Assembly (NCBI GenBank): GCA_907165135.1
Contig: OU015567.1
Location: 5,895,001 to 5,959,000 of the forward strand
Length of the DNA stretch: 64,000 bases
Reading direction: 5' to 3'
Source: Oikopleura dioica
Taxonomy: Eukaryota; Chordata; Appendicularia; Copelata; Oikopleuridae
Position numbers and translations under genes: made by a program. Under the pieces are notes generated by a model, which worked only from the letters and a program-made list of their open reading frames with translations, made no database searches and was not told the DNA's origin. Shown here in pieces: positions 1 to 10,500 of this stretch (the stretch's first letter is position 1; the number at the start of each line of letters is the position of its first letter).

Positions 1-82
1 TATAAATCTGAGTCAGGGTTCTGAGAGGGCTTCAACATAAATCCAGGATCCTGACTCAGGCTTTTACACAGGTGACTGAGCC
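1..82. repeat. copy of the GTGTAG/CTACACAG MITE family (truncated by window edge)
   Basis: It contains CTGAGTCAGG near the left end and CCTGACTCAGG followed by a degenerate ACACAGGTGACTGAGCC at the right end, as in the other copies. A further half-repeat lies at about 172-198. Both are in a Sulf intron. Confidence 0.6.
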
Positions 83-2069
83 ATAAAAAACAATAACTTT
101 TCCAAAAAGCTTGAATATTCAACAAAATCCATCTCAAAACTGATAAATCCAGAGCAACAAATTTCATCAGGCGCCTGACTCAGGTTTTTAGGCAGGTTTT
201 CCCGTACCTGTAATCGTTTTCGCCTGAGTTGCCCTCCAAATTGCTGCTCTTCGGTCGTAAGTTTTTCCTTGGTGTCTCGGAGGAACCAATTTCTATTCTC
301 ATTATCGTCGACATTATTAAACGCGCCAGACTTTTTCAAATGCGATTCGTCGTGATATTCAAATTCGTCGGTATGTCGCGGAGCTGCATCTGCTGGTCCA
401 TGTGGTGCGGGAAAGTTAACAACTATAATTTCGCAGCGTTAATTTTCACACATTTTAGCTGCTGATTATTATGATTACGCTGATTATGCTTGGCTTACCT
501 AATAATTTTGGGCTGTCAGGATCTAGCCGGTGTTGATCCTGCACCCATTGGGAAGACCGATTGGCAATAACATCTGGCCTAGTTGTCAACGATTCAACCA
601 ACTTTATTAATTACCAAAACTACCAGGTACTAGGTACTACGCAAAATCGTAAAAAGTGAGCTCAGACAAAAACCACTTTTAGAAGCGTTTTTTTTTCAAT
701 TACGCTTAACTACTAATTAGCTTTAATTAATTTGAGAAGTTCAGAATGTGAACTCGCTTGTTCTGAGGTCAGTTACCCGTATAGAAACCAGAGTTAGGGT
801 CTTGAAAGAGCTAAATTTGATCTTCCAGGAGGCTGACTCATGTTTCTACACTGGCTCCTGAGCCGTGCCCTTATCACTCACATTGACAACCTTCCTGTAA
901 AATAATCAAGCGGTAAGTCTTTGTGTTTCTCGATGAAGGAATTGTTCGGATCTTGAATGTCCGTGTTGTTCTCTGACCAGCCGTGGACGCGAACTTTGTA
1001 GTTGTAGTAGCGAGAATTGTGGACAAGCCCATGCCAGGTGTCCCAACCTGTTGGAACGTAGCTTCCGTCGTATTCGTTTAGGTACTTTCCGAACATGGCA
1101 GTTTTGTAGTCTGAGAAGGAGGTTTCTATTCTAGAGAAGAGCTGCTAGTTACTTACCGAAATCATGGAGGTACTTGGCGAAAGTGATGTTTTCTCGTTCC
1201 TTTCTCCACTGCTCTCCGCCACAAACAGGCGCCATGTTTGTCATGATGTTGTGATTTCTAGCATACATGCCCTTTCGATTGGGTCAAAAATGAACCTTGT
1301 AATTAAGCTTTCCGGAACCGGAAACGCTGGAGAAAGTTCAAAGTGTCACCGTTTGACGTCACTTTTTGTTCGTAAATTTCGTACTTTCGCGAAAGAGAGA
1401 AGTAGTTATGACTCATAACTTATGAGCTTGATTAAATAATTTAATCGCCCGCACTCACAGCTGTGTGGTTTTCGTCGCGACAAAATTGGCATTAATGAGC
1501 TAGAAATGGCCACAAGACCTTTTGACTTTGCGAAAAGTTTGAGAAAAGAGAAAGCCAGTCCCACGGTCCAGGCTTTGAAGAAAATAGATCGTCATTGAAA
1601 CAAAATCAGAATGATTTTGAAAAAAGAAAAAATTTTGACCTATTCCCGTTAAGATTGATGACCGTGAAGGACAACAGATTGGTGTGGTCACGTACGCGTT
1701 GCTAAATACAGTAACTGTTAGTTAGAAAAAGGAGGACTGGACTTCCGCTTATGTTCTTGGGAATGATTTTGAAATCAAGGAAGAAAACGAGGAACAGCTC
1801 ACCTCATGGTTGCGCCAGTAACACCTGGATTCTGAGACCATCTGTCTTCTACACCGCCAATGTGCCTTCTGGTAAAAGATAGGAATTCTTCAGAAGCTAT
1901 GTCCAAATCATCGGCGACGAAGAGGACGATGTTCGGTCGATCTCTTTTGTCTCTCGTTCGTTTTCCAAGAAGAAAATGACACCTAAGCAAATCCGGTTTT
2001 CATCAAGATTGGGGACTTAACTTACTGTAGGAGTAATAGAAGACATCGAACAGAAGATGGAGTCTTCAT
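1..2069 (-). CDS. SULF: extracellular heparan sulfate 6-O-endosulfatase (Sulf), 3' end beyond window
   Basis: Sulfs remove 6-O-sulfate from heparan sulfate at the cell surface and so tune growth-factor signalling. Exon 1 (2069-2026) encodes a signal peptide with a run of leucines. Exon 2 (1982-1803) holds the metal-binding start of the sulfatase fold (RPNIVLFVADDLD). Exon 3 ends at 1648 and carries TTPICCPSRSSILTG, whose first Cys of CCPSR would become formylglycine. Exon 4 (1271-1157) has NHNIMTN and exon 5 (from 1110) FGKYLNEYDGSYVP and NSRYYNY, both diagnostic of Sulf rather than other sulfatases. The exon at about 440-206 has APHGPADAAP and ends in RRKRLQ before a GTACGG donor. The exon 3/4 junction fits only a GG-AG intron. 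One internal exon (the segment after DYFTG) was not found, and the C-terminal half lies outside the window. The introns at 1-205 and 780-877 contain MITE sequence. Confidence 0.85.
773..877. repeat. degenerate MITE copy in a Sulf intron
   Basis: The ends match the family imperfectly (GTATAGAAACCAGAGTTAGG on the left, CTGACTCATGTTTCTACACT on the right). It begins just downstream, in the direction of transcription, of the donor of the preceding Sulf exon. Confidence 0.5.
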
Positions 2070-2769
2070 AGTGTTTTTCTTCTTCTTTATAAATCTGTCT
2101 CTCTCTAATAATCAAAAAGAACCATTATCTCTTCCCATTTTGTGTTTTGTTTTGTTTTTGAATCAATGTTTAGGAAAGACTAGTTGGGATGTTTAAAGAT
2201 TCCGACCAAGAGAAAATAGCTTTTCTTTGGAGCCACAATTTTGGAGGAAATCAACTGACGCGCGCCATCGTGTGAAGCGAGCCCGAGCGACCCCCCGTAG
2301 TAAGAAAACAAGAGAGAGCTGCTCAGAAGACAGCGCGATCGTCGCCGCGAATGGCGGATCATTCCGATTGAAATTATTCTAATCGCAGAGGACACCCGCT
2401 GAGACGATTGAATATCAACTATTTTCTTTCTTTCCCTGTTAGCAAAAATATCTTGGGAACAAAAATATGGCAAGATAAAGTGGTTAAAACATTCGTTAAA
2501 GTTGGTTTTCACTTTGCATTAGCAAAATAAGGGTGTCACTTTTATATTTCAGAAGAAAAAACGGTCGGTTTGGGGATCATTCTGTCTTCCATCAAAATTT
2601 CGTATGCAAATGGTTCTCGAGAACAAAGACCCTTCAAGGAGGAGAATCTGAATCTTGAGAATGTTGAATCTCGTTAATGCCTTTTCCCAAAGCGCTAAAG
2701 AACACTTGAGCCTGTGGATCATGTTTCGTCATTTCTTATGTATTTATTAGCGGATAATTAAAATAATCA
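2070..2769. other. intergenic region between PPAN 3' end and Sulf start
   Basis: No open frame here resembles a known protein. It should hold the Sulf promoter. The motif AATAAGGGTGTCA, which recurs elsewhere in the window, occurs at about 2526. No tRNA or other RNA gene was seen. Confidence 0.4.
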
Positions 2770-4247
2770 TCACAGCATATTCGATTTCGCCTTTTTCGAC
2801 AGCTTCTTCTTCGGTCCTTGTCCTTTTCCAGCACTCTGAGCAGCTCCTCGCTTCCTTCCCATGCTCTTTCCGTGCTTTTCTTCTTTTCCATCGCGCAGTT
2901 TTTCGATGTGCTCCTTAGAACGGTGAAGAGATTTCAATTAAAAGTAAATCTTACCACTCTCGCTTTCGTGGCAGCTTCATCCTTTCGCTTTTTCTTTTCC
3001 TCTTCTTTCTTCTTTTTATCGGCGGCTGCTTGCTTCGCTGCTACGTTTTGATTTTGCTGCCTGATTCGCTCTTGCTTGTCCTCAGCTGCTTTGTTGATCT
3101 TTTCCTCCATTTGCATTTTTTCCTCTTCAGTCTTGCTTTTGTACGAATGATAAAGAACTGCTCCGCCGGAAAGGCCTTCTTCGATTTTCACCAGTCGCAG
3201 ATTCATTCGAGGCCCCAGCTCGGTCAGTCTAACCTTCATTTGCCGCCCTAAAAGAAGGGATGAATAACCGCTGGAATTGATAGAATAGTGTACCTGATTT
3301 CGGGTTCGTCACTTCGGAAGAATCATCGAATTCCGATTCCGATCCGCTCATTCCATTCAAAAACTGATCCACAGATTCGTATTTTCCAAGATCAGGAACA
3401 GATTTTCCATTTTCCAACAACTTTCGAACGCGTTTACCGGCCCCAGTTCTCGTCTGAAAAATGATATTTTACAATACAAGTCATCATCCTTACCTTGATT
3501 GCATAATGTCTGAATTGAATTTGATTCGTGTCCTTGTTGTAGTGAAGCAAAACAACGCGCCGTATCGTATCCACTGCGACTTGGGAAGGCTTTATTCTCG
3601 GGAAGAGGGCGCGGAACGCTTCGTATGTGAATTTCTCCACATCTGTTTGGCTAGGAAGAGATAAGAATAGCAACCAGGGAAAAATAATATGCTGATAACT
3701 TATCAGGAAATACTTACTTGGGGAACTGTGACATAATTAACAATGGAGCATTTTTGAGCACCTTTTCATCCTTTATAGGTCGCGCTAAAGAGCTCTCAAC
3801 ATCCCTGAAAAAGAGGTTATCAAAATCGAAAAGAAGGGTGATAGTTACTTTCTCAGCGCAAACTCATCAATAGCGAAACTCATGGTGGGCCCCTTTGGCA
3901 CAGTAATCAGCCGCATTCCAACCGTCTCGCGCGTCTTCGAGAAAGTCACCAAGTGTTTCACATTCATCGGCCCTGCGATCGTGAGAAAATCCTTGAGAAC
4001 ATTGGCCTTCTTCACCTTCAAATTCGACGCTGTAAATGGCGACATGACGCGACGAAAGTCCATCATCAAGTCGTTCAGGTTCTTGCCCGTTTTGCCCCGG
4101 CAAATGACAATTGAGTGGGGCTGTTTTGCGATGCTAAAGGAAGCTATTATTGCTGCTTGTTCTAAAATGTCGATTCTACCTTTCCTCCTCGACGATTTGC
4201 CTCGCTCGCTGCTGCCTTTGCGTTCGAGATCGATCCCTCGACGGCAT
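2770..4247 (-). CDS. PPAN: PPAN / suppressor of SWI4 homolog, Brix-domain ribosome biogenesis factor
   Basis: Nucleolar Brix protein needed for 27S pre-rRNA processing and 60S subunit maturation. The Brix domain starts at QPHSIVICRGKTGKNLNDLM and continues through MDFRRVMSPFTASNLKVKKAN, SLPSQTDVEKFTYEAFRALF and VLLHYNKDTNQI. The family signature MNLRLVKIEEGLSGG follows, with a Lys/Glu-rich tail ending in KKKLSKKAKSNML. The ATG at 4247 precedes an Arg/Gln-rich leader. Exon 1 ends at 4180 and exon 2 starts at 4133, giving a 46-nt intron that keeps frame. The last intron is about 45 nt. The gene lies downstream of MED12 on the same strand (333 bp gap). Residue order and length fit animal PPAN. 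Confidence 0.92.
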
Positions 4248-4579
4248 TTCTTTCTAGTGCTACTTTTATGAGCAAAATGAGACGAAGAGAAATTTCGAAT
4301 GCTTGATACGTTTAAATATCATCAAATGGCAGTAGCTTCAAATAGTAATAGTAGAATAGCTGGAAATCTTTGCGGAGAAGTAAAAAAAAAGAAAGAAAGT
4401 CAAAGATCAGTAATTTCAGACAAGAAGAAAATAGAATTAGTGAAGTGAAAAGGGGGAGAAAGAAATAGTGAACTTTGTAAGGATCGGTATTGCGGGCGGT
4501 TTTCAGATTGTGAATGTTCTTTTCTTTTATACAGTGAGTAGAAATCCAAGGTCTTCGACCAGGAAGTTGAGAATTGGAA

Positions 4580-7500
4580 CTAGCCGTAATTGTTCATGGC
4601 TTGATTTTGCTGGTACATTTGCTGCTGACTTTGTGGGTTCATTTGGGCGTTCTGCGGATTCATCATCATATTTCCTTGGTTTTGATAGTTGTTCTGCATT
4701 CCCATCTTGATTTTGGATTGTTTTTTTAGGATGCATTTTTACGGAAAGAAACCTGATTGTAAGCCATGGAGTTTTGAGTGTTCATTCCCATTTGTCCAGC
4801 TTGAATCTGTGAGCGTTGCATTTGGTGTTGCTGCTGCTGCATCATCATTGGATTGTTTGGCTAGTTAGATACAGTAAAGTACAGAGCTTTTGTTGGATTA
4901 GTTTACCATGCGCATGTTTCCCATATTGGGCCAACTGTTCATTCCGTTCATTGGGCGCATTTGGTTCTGCCGCATTTGCATGTTCTGCTGCATCATGTTT
5001 GGGTTGTTCATCTACAATTGAAGAGTTATCTTTTGTCTACCGACATACCCTATTTCTGACCATGCCCATTCCGCGGCTGTAACTCATTGAAGGATTGTAA
5101 TTCATCATCTGTGGACCTCGTGGAGGCATTCCTTGATTACTCATCATTTGCATTTGACTGCTAGAAAAGATTATAGAGTAATTCATCGCCCTTTCTCTTA
5201 CTATTGCTGGCCGTAAGGGTTCATAGGTCCACGACCAGGCCCCATCGCTTGGTGCTGTCTTCCCATAGAACTGTTTGGCATTCCGTACTGGCCCATATTC
5301 ATGACTCTACCCTGCATTTGATTTCCAACGACATTTCTCAGCGCCGCACGAGTGTTCATATTTTGCTTTTCAATGCTCTTTGATTCCATTTTTGTTTACT
5401 TTTTACAATTTTTAGAAAAGTAAATTTATCTCGAATACTGTTAATCAATTTAAATTATCGATTTCGGAGCATTTCCTGGGACGGAATCATTGGCTGCATT
5501 GGGTTCATCGATGTTCTTCTCATCATATTGTTCTGCATGTTTTGCTGGTTCATCGCTTGGTTGTTCATTTGCGGGTTGAATTGAGGGTTGAACTGCGCCT
5601 GAGTCTGTGGCTGGGAGGCATTTGGCATGTTGGGATAAGGAGGGCCCATTCCGATTCCTCGTTTTGTTGGGTCGATTGGCTGCTGAAAAAAAAACGATGA
5701 AAATATGTAGAGATAGTCACTCTTACCGGTGGAAGAATGTTGTTCTCGGTCTTTGCTTCCTTTTTCGCTGGCTCCTGCACGTCATCAGGTGGAAGATCAG
5801 CAAGCTCCAGCCACTTTTCCATCGGCGAACGCGCTGGACACTCGCCCTATTACATTTATTAGTTAAAAGCATCGTCTTCACTTCCTGAAGTCATACCATT
5901 CTGACGCGATACTGCCAATGAGGAGGGAGCCTTGACGCCCTGCTCGCGCCGAACCAAGACAAGGAAATCGGAAAGGTACTCTTCAATCCTTCAATTAAAT
6001 CCCACGGGCTGACTTTTTCTTTTCCAACAGGTTTCAAGCTTCCTGTTCGCCAGGATTTCTCCTTGTCGACTGGCGCTTTTTCGTACTTGACAATGTCCAG
6101 GGAATCGCGAGGGAGGGGAATGAGCTGACGGAGGCCCATGATTTGGGGATGATCCGACTCGCCAATCTCCTTTTTGATCTTCTTCTCGATGTGGAGCTTG
6201 TCTCGACGCGAGCCAGAGCGCGTTTCGGACGGCTCAATCAGCCCCACATCTCCGCCAGCCAGATGATGGATGATCACAGCCAGCATGTCAATACACGTGA
6301 AGTAAATGTCCTCAAAGAGCTCCTCGTCAGCGAGACCAGAGACGATCAAAGAGATCAGCAGCGACGCGCAATTTAGGGTACTTAGTAACGGGCTAAAGTC
6401 GCTAGACAACCTAGTCCTGTCAAATTATTATTGATGCTCAAATTTTAGCGAATTCCAGCGCTTTTGAATCAGACACAAGTGCGGCCTGATCTTTTTCAAT
6501 AATGATCATTTTTCCACGTTTCTCATAGAGAGAGCTTCTTGCATAAAAAGCAGCTCAGATTATTTTAGTAGTAAGAGACTGATAAGAATCAACAGGAGAT
6601 AAAAATCTCGATAACTAGAGCTGGCCGATTTTGTGTTTCAAGGGAGGACATGATCTCCCGCAGTGCTAAGAGTTGCGCCCTCAACTGGCCACATTCCAAT
6701 ATAAAAAGACCTCTAAGAATGAGAGAATCATTTTTATGAAACGATACGTTTTACTAAATGAAGGGTCATCATAGTAAATCAATTACAAAACGAAACTAAT
6801 TTGTATCTACCAATTATATGTCTGTATGTCTGTCAGTACTTGACCAGTTTCAACTGAAATAAATATAAATAAACTATGAATTCTAGCCCCTTTCCTGTGT
6901 TGCAGAACAGTTTTAAACATGCCACCAATGAGCGACAACCGCAGCTGAATATTTTGAACGAGAACGGTGCGTTTCTCATCCTCTTCTTTCTGTGGCCGTT
7001 CATTTTTACAGTCACGCATGTATTCCTCCACACAATGTTGCATTTGCTCGATAAGTTTGTCGATCAAACTTTTGCGCTCCTTTTCATGGGCTTCTATGCA
7101 CACCAATATAAGGTTCAAAAATGGCAGTTGCAAGTTTGAATTCGTGTCTCGTCCAACCTAGTTTAAAACAAGCTGGTAAAAAGCAGGTCCCTATTAGGCT
7201 GTTACCTTGATGCCTGTTTCAAGCAGTAGAGTGGTCGAAGAATGAACTTTCAAGTGAACCGCTTCTGGTAAATTCGCGATCAAATTTGCCAAAAGCCAGA
7301 CGTTTGGAATATCTTTCGCGAGGCCGGTGATCTGGAACTTCTGATGCCTGCTGACCGGGGATGTCTGAATGATGTCCGTCGTTAGTTTCGCTACAGTACT
7401 GGCAAGTCTTCCGGAAGCAAAGCCGCCATGGCCCTCTGTATGTTTGAAAATGAACAGAAGGAGGAGGCGACTCTGCCTTAATGTCCAAATATCAAGATTT

Positions 7501-10500
7501 TTGAGAATTCCTTCGATGTATCCTTCGTATTCCTTCATCTCCAAGTCTTCCTGGTAGTTCTCCGGGTAGCAGAGAAGCTGGAGAATAATATGCGCCTGCT
7601 CTGGACGCAAATTTCCGATTGCCTTGACCAAGTTATCTCCATTCAACAAGCTCTTTTCCTTGACCCATCCTTCTGAACAGATCGCTTTGAGGATCTTTGA
7701 AGCAAATTCCGCCATGTCCCGTACTTTGCCAGTATCGAGCAAGGATTTTGTATCGATGGTTTTGAACTGGTCAACCGGAAGTTTGAAGATTTTAAATTGA
7801 TCCTGCTGGCTGCCTGGGATACCAGAAAGCATTGCTTCAGAACTGAGAACCATCAGGATCCGCAAAGCTTGAGCAAGACAGATTTGAAAGTCGAGTGAAG
7901 CTTGGCAAGCTCGGAGAAGGTGGCGATCCACGCTTTGGGTCAGCATATCTCGCGAGGAGTTTGAAGAGCGGTCTTTTGGCGGCTTGGAGCGGAGGAGAAA
8001 GAGCATGAACTCGCAACAGAGTTTTTGAAGCTTGCGCGTTTCTTTTTCCCTGACGTTGTCAGCGCTTGGACCGTTGGCATAGGTTCTGCTGAGGGCGCTG
8101 AAAATGATATGGAGCACGTCAGCAAGTTTAACGACGTTGCGGGCGATCAATATTCCGTAAAGAACGGCCATTTGTTCGGCAGCGCGGATGGTTCCGGTCT
8201 CTATTCTATGAAGCACATCCGAGTACGACTTCGAGACCGATTCTGTCTTGGGCATAATTGCTTGTAAAATGCCGAGCCATTCTTGCGCCAAGGTGGGCAC
8301 AATCGAGGTCACATCTGCGGCCAGTTTTGCCAGCTCGTTCGACCGCGCGTTTGGCGTGTTTGGCGAGCAAACTGCTATCAAAATCGCCGATGCAATAGAG
8401 AAACGGTTTTCTTCCGCTTTTTCGCAGCCGTCGGAGATGTTCTTTTTGCACCACTTTTTGATTTTGTAAATATCGGCCAGGTGGATTTTCATCATGTCGT
8501 CGTAGATTTCCGTGCTGTAGCGGAAGTTTGTGGCAGTTGGCGGAGCTACTTTGTCGTGCGCGATTTTGATTTTGGCGAGCATCGCTTTCCATGTTTCGTT
8601 TGATTCTTTCTGCTTCGTGCAGGCGTACAATTCGTAAATGTAAAATAGCATGACTCGCTCGGCAGAAAAACATTCAAGAGGATCTGTTCCGACAAGCAAT
8701 CGTCTGAAGCCGTCGAAGATTTTGGAGCAAAGATCGCTTTCTAGCAAGACGTAATCGTGGCACAATCGCAGCGCTCCGGTGAAGATCAGACCGACGTTGT
8801 TGGTGTATGTCTTGATCAGCTTCTGCTGCGTATTCATCTGCTTCGAGTGGCCCTCCGAATCGCTCTTGCGCTTGATCAGAACTTCCATGTTCCTCAAAGA
8901 CGGTAGAACATTCGCAGCCAGTTCCATGACTGCAATAAAGTTTCCACACTCGAGTAGGATATTGATAAGAATCGAAAACGCCTCTTTCGGCGGGAGTTTC
9001 TCCGATCTTCCTTCATAATACTGGCGCATGATGTTTGAAATCTTCTTCACCAACATGCTGGAAATGTAAAAACGCTGAAAGTAGCAACACGAATTTAAAT
9101 TTTTAATCGGCTCGTAGTTTGGTAGCGGGTTTTCTTCACTTGCTTCCAGCATGATTTTCAGCAGCTCGTTGAAGATCTTTTTGCTGTTTTTCTTGACTTC
9201 TTTTCTTTTTGACCCAATGCCATACAGGGCGATTTCGCGCTGATTTCGCTCTCCAACTGTATCGTCATCGTCGTCACGTGATAGGTAAAGAACAGAAACG
9301 GGAATAGGAAGATGTTCCAGAAGAATACGGTGTCGAGAGTCACCTGTTTTATACGCTCGACAAAATCGGTGAATCGTCAAATCATTTAAAGGATTAGCCG
9401 GTGGCTACAGTATAAAACTTGCAGTATCAGTATTTCGCTATTGTATGAGGCTATTGACAGATAAGACGTTAAGTGCTCAAAAGCGGCTATAAATACGGCG
9501 AGAAAGGGATCATGTTAACATTCAAATATGAATTTGTTTTCATTGATTTCATTTTTCACCGCTACTGTAACTGCTGGCTTGATTACTGACATAAATCAGC
9601 TGCTACAAATGGCGAATAATTATAACGAGAACTCGCTCTATGGAACTCCCTGGAAAGAACCATCGAAAGATCAGCTCTTTGATGAAGAACCAGAAGATGG
9701 GCTCAAAGATTTTATGCAAAACTTTAATGTCTTCTCTATCTGAAAACTTGTCAAATTGAAAATAAAATATGAGTTGTCGAGCGTTTTCCTGGGTTTGAAT
9801 GAGAGGTGATATCCGTCCGTATGCCCCTTGAAATCAAGGAAGAGATATACATCGAGTGCGAAAAACAATCGTGCCTAATCAGCTCTCCAAAGAGACAAAT
9901 CAGGTGATGGAAGGCTTCAGTCTTCTCAGAATATGGAGCGCTCTCGTGCAGATACATAAACAGCTCACTTTGAAAAACGGGCACGGATGTTTTTCGCCCA
10001 GGTTCTTGCGCGTCAATTTCTTCTTGTCGCTGCGCAAGGAGTTTTGCGATTAAAATTGCGCGGAAATTGCCGTAGCGCTTAGAGTTCACTGCCCAGTCGC
10101 AGAGAGTGCCGATGATGGAGGAGGTTTCGATGTTGCCAAGTTTGAAGATTGCATCGTAAACGGGCTTCAGTGGGTCGGCTTTGTTAGGGTCTGCGTTTCG
10201 AATCGCCTGAGCCGCTTTGTCGAGAATTCTAATAATGTCGACCACTTTTGAAATGACTGCGGAAGTAAGACTGTCTTTGGACGTATATCTTGACCATTTG
10301 TTCTCGACGGCGGTGGAGCGTTTCGAAATCATGCGTTCATGTTGTCGCAGGTATTGGAGATACTCTTGCTCGCCATTGTAAAACTGCGCTGCCGAAGGAG
10401 GAATGAGCATTTGCGAGGGCGCTTGGGGCAGAATGTCGAGCGGCGAACCGGGGTGATTTCGAATGTCGGCCGGTTCGTACCAAACTAGCGCGCTGGGACA

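Noticed and set aside
2087-2094. TATAAA upstream of the Sulf ATG
   Set aside because: It lies only about 18 bases from the start codon, so transcription from it would begin at or after the ATG.
2180-2512. 110-codon minus-strand ORF upstream of Sulf
   Set aside because: No signal, domain or splice context, and it lies in the presumed promoter region.
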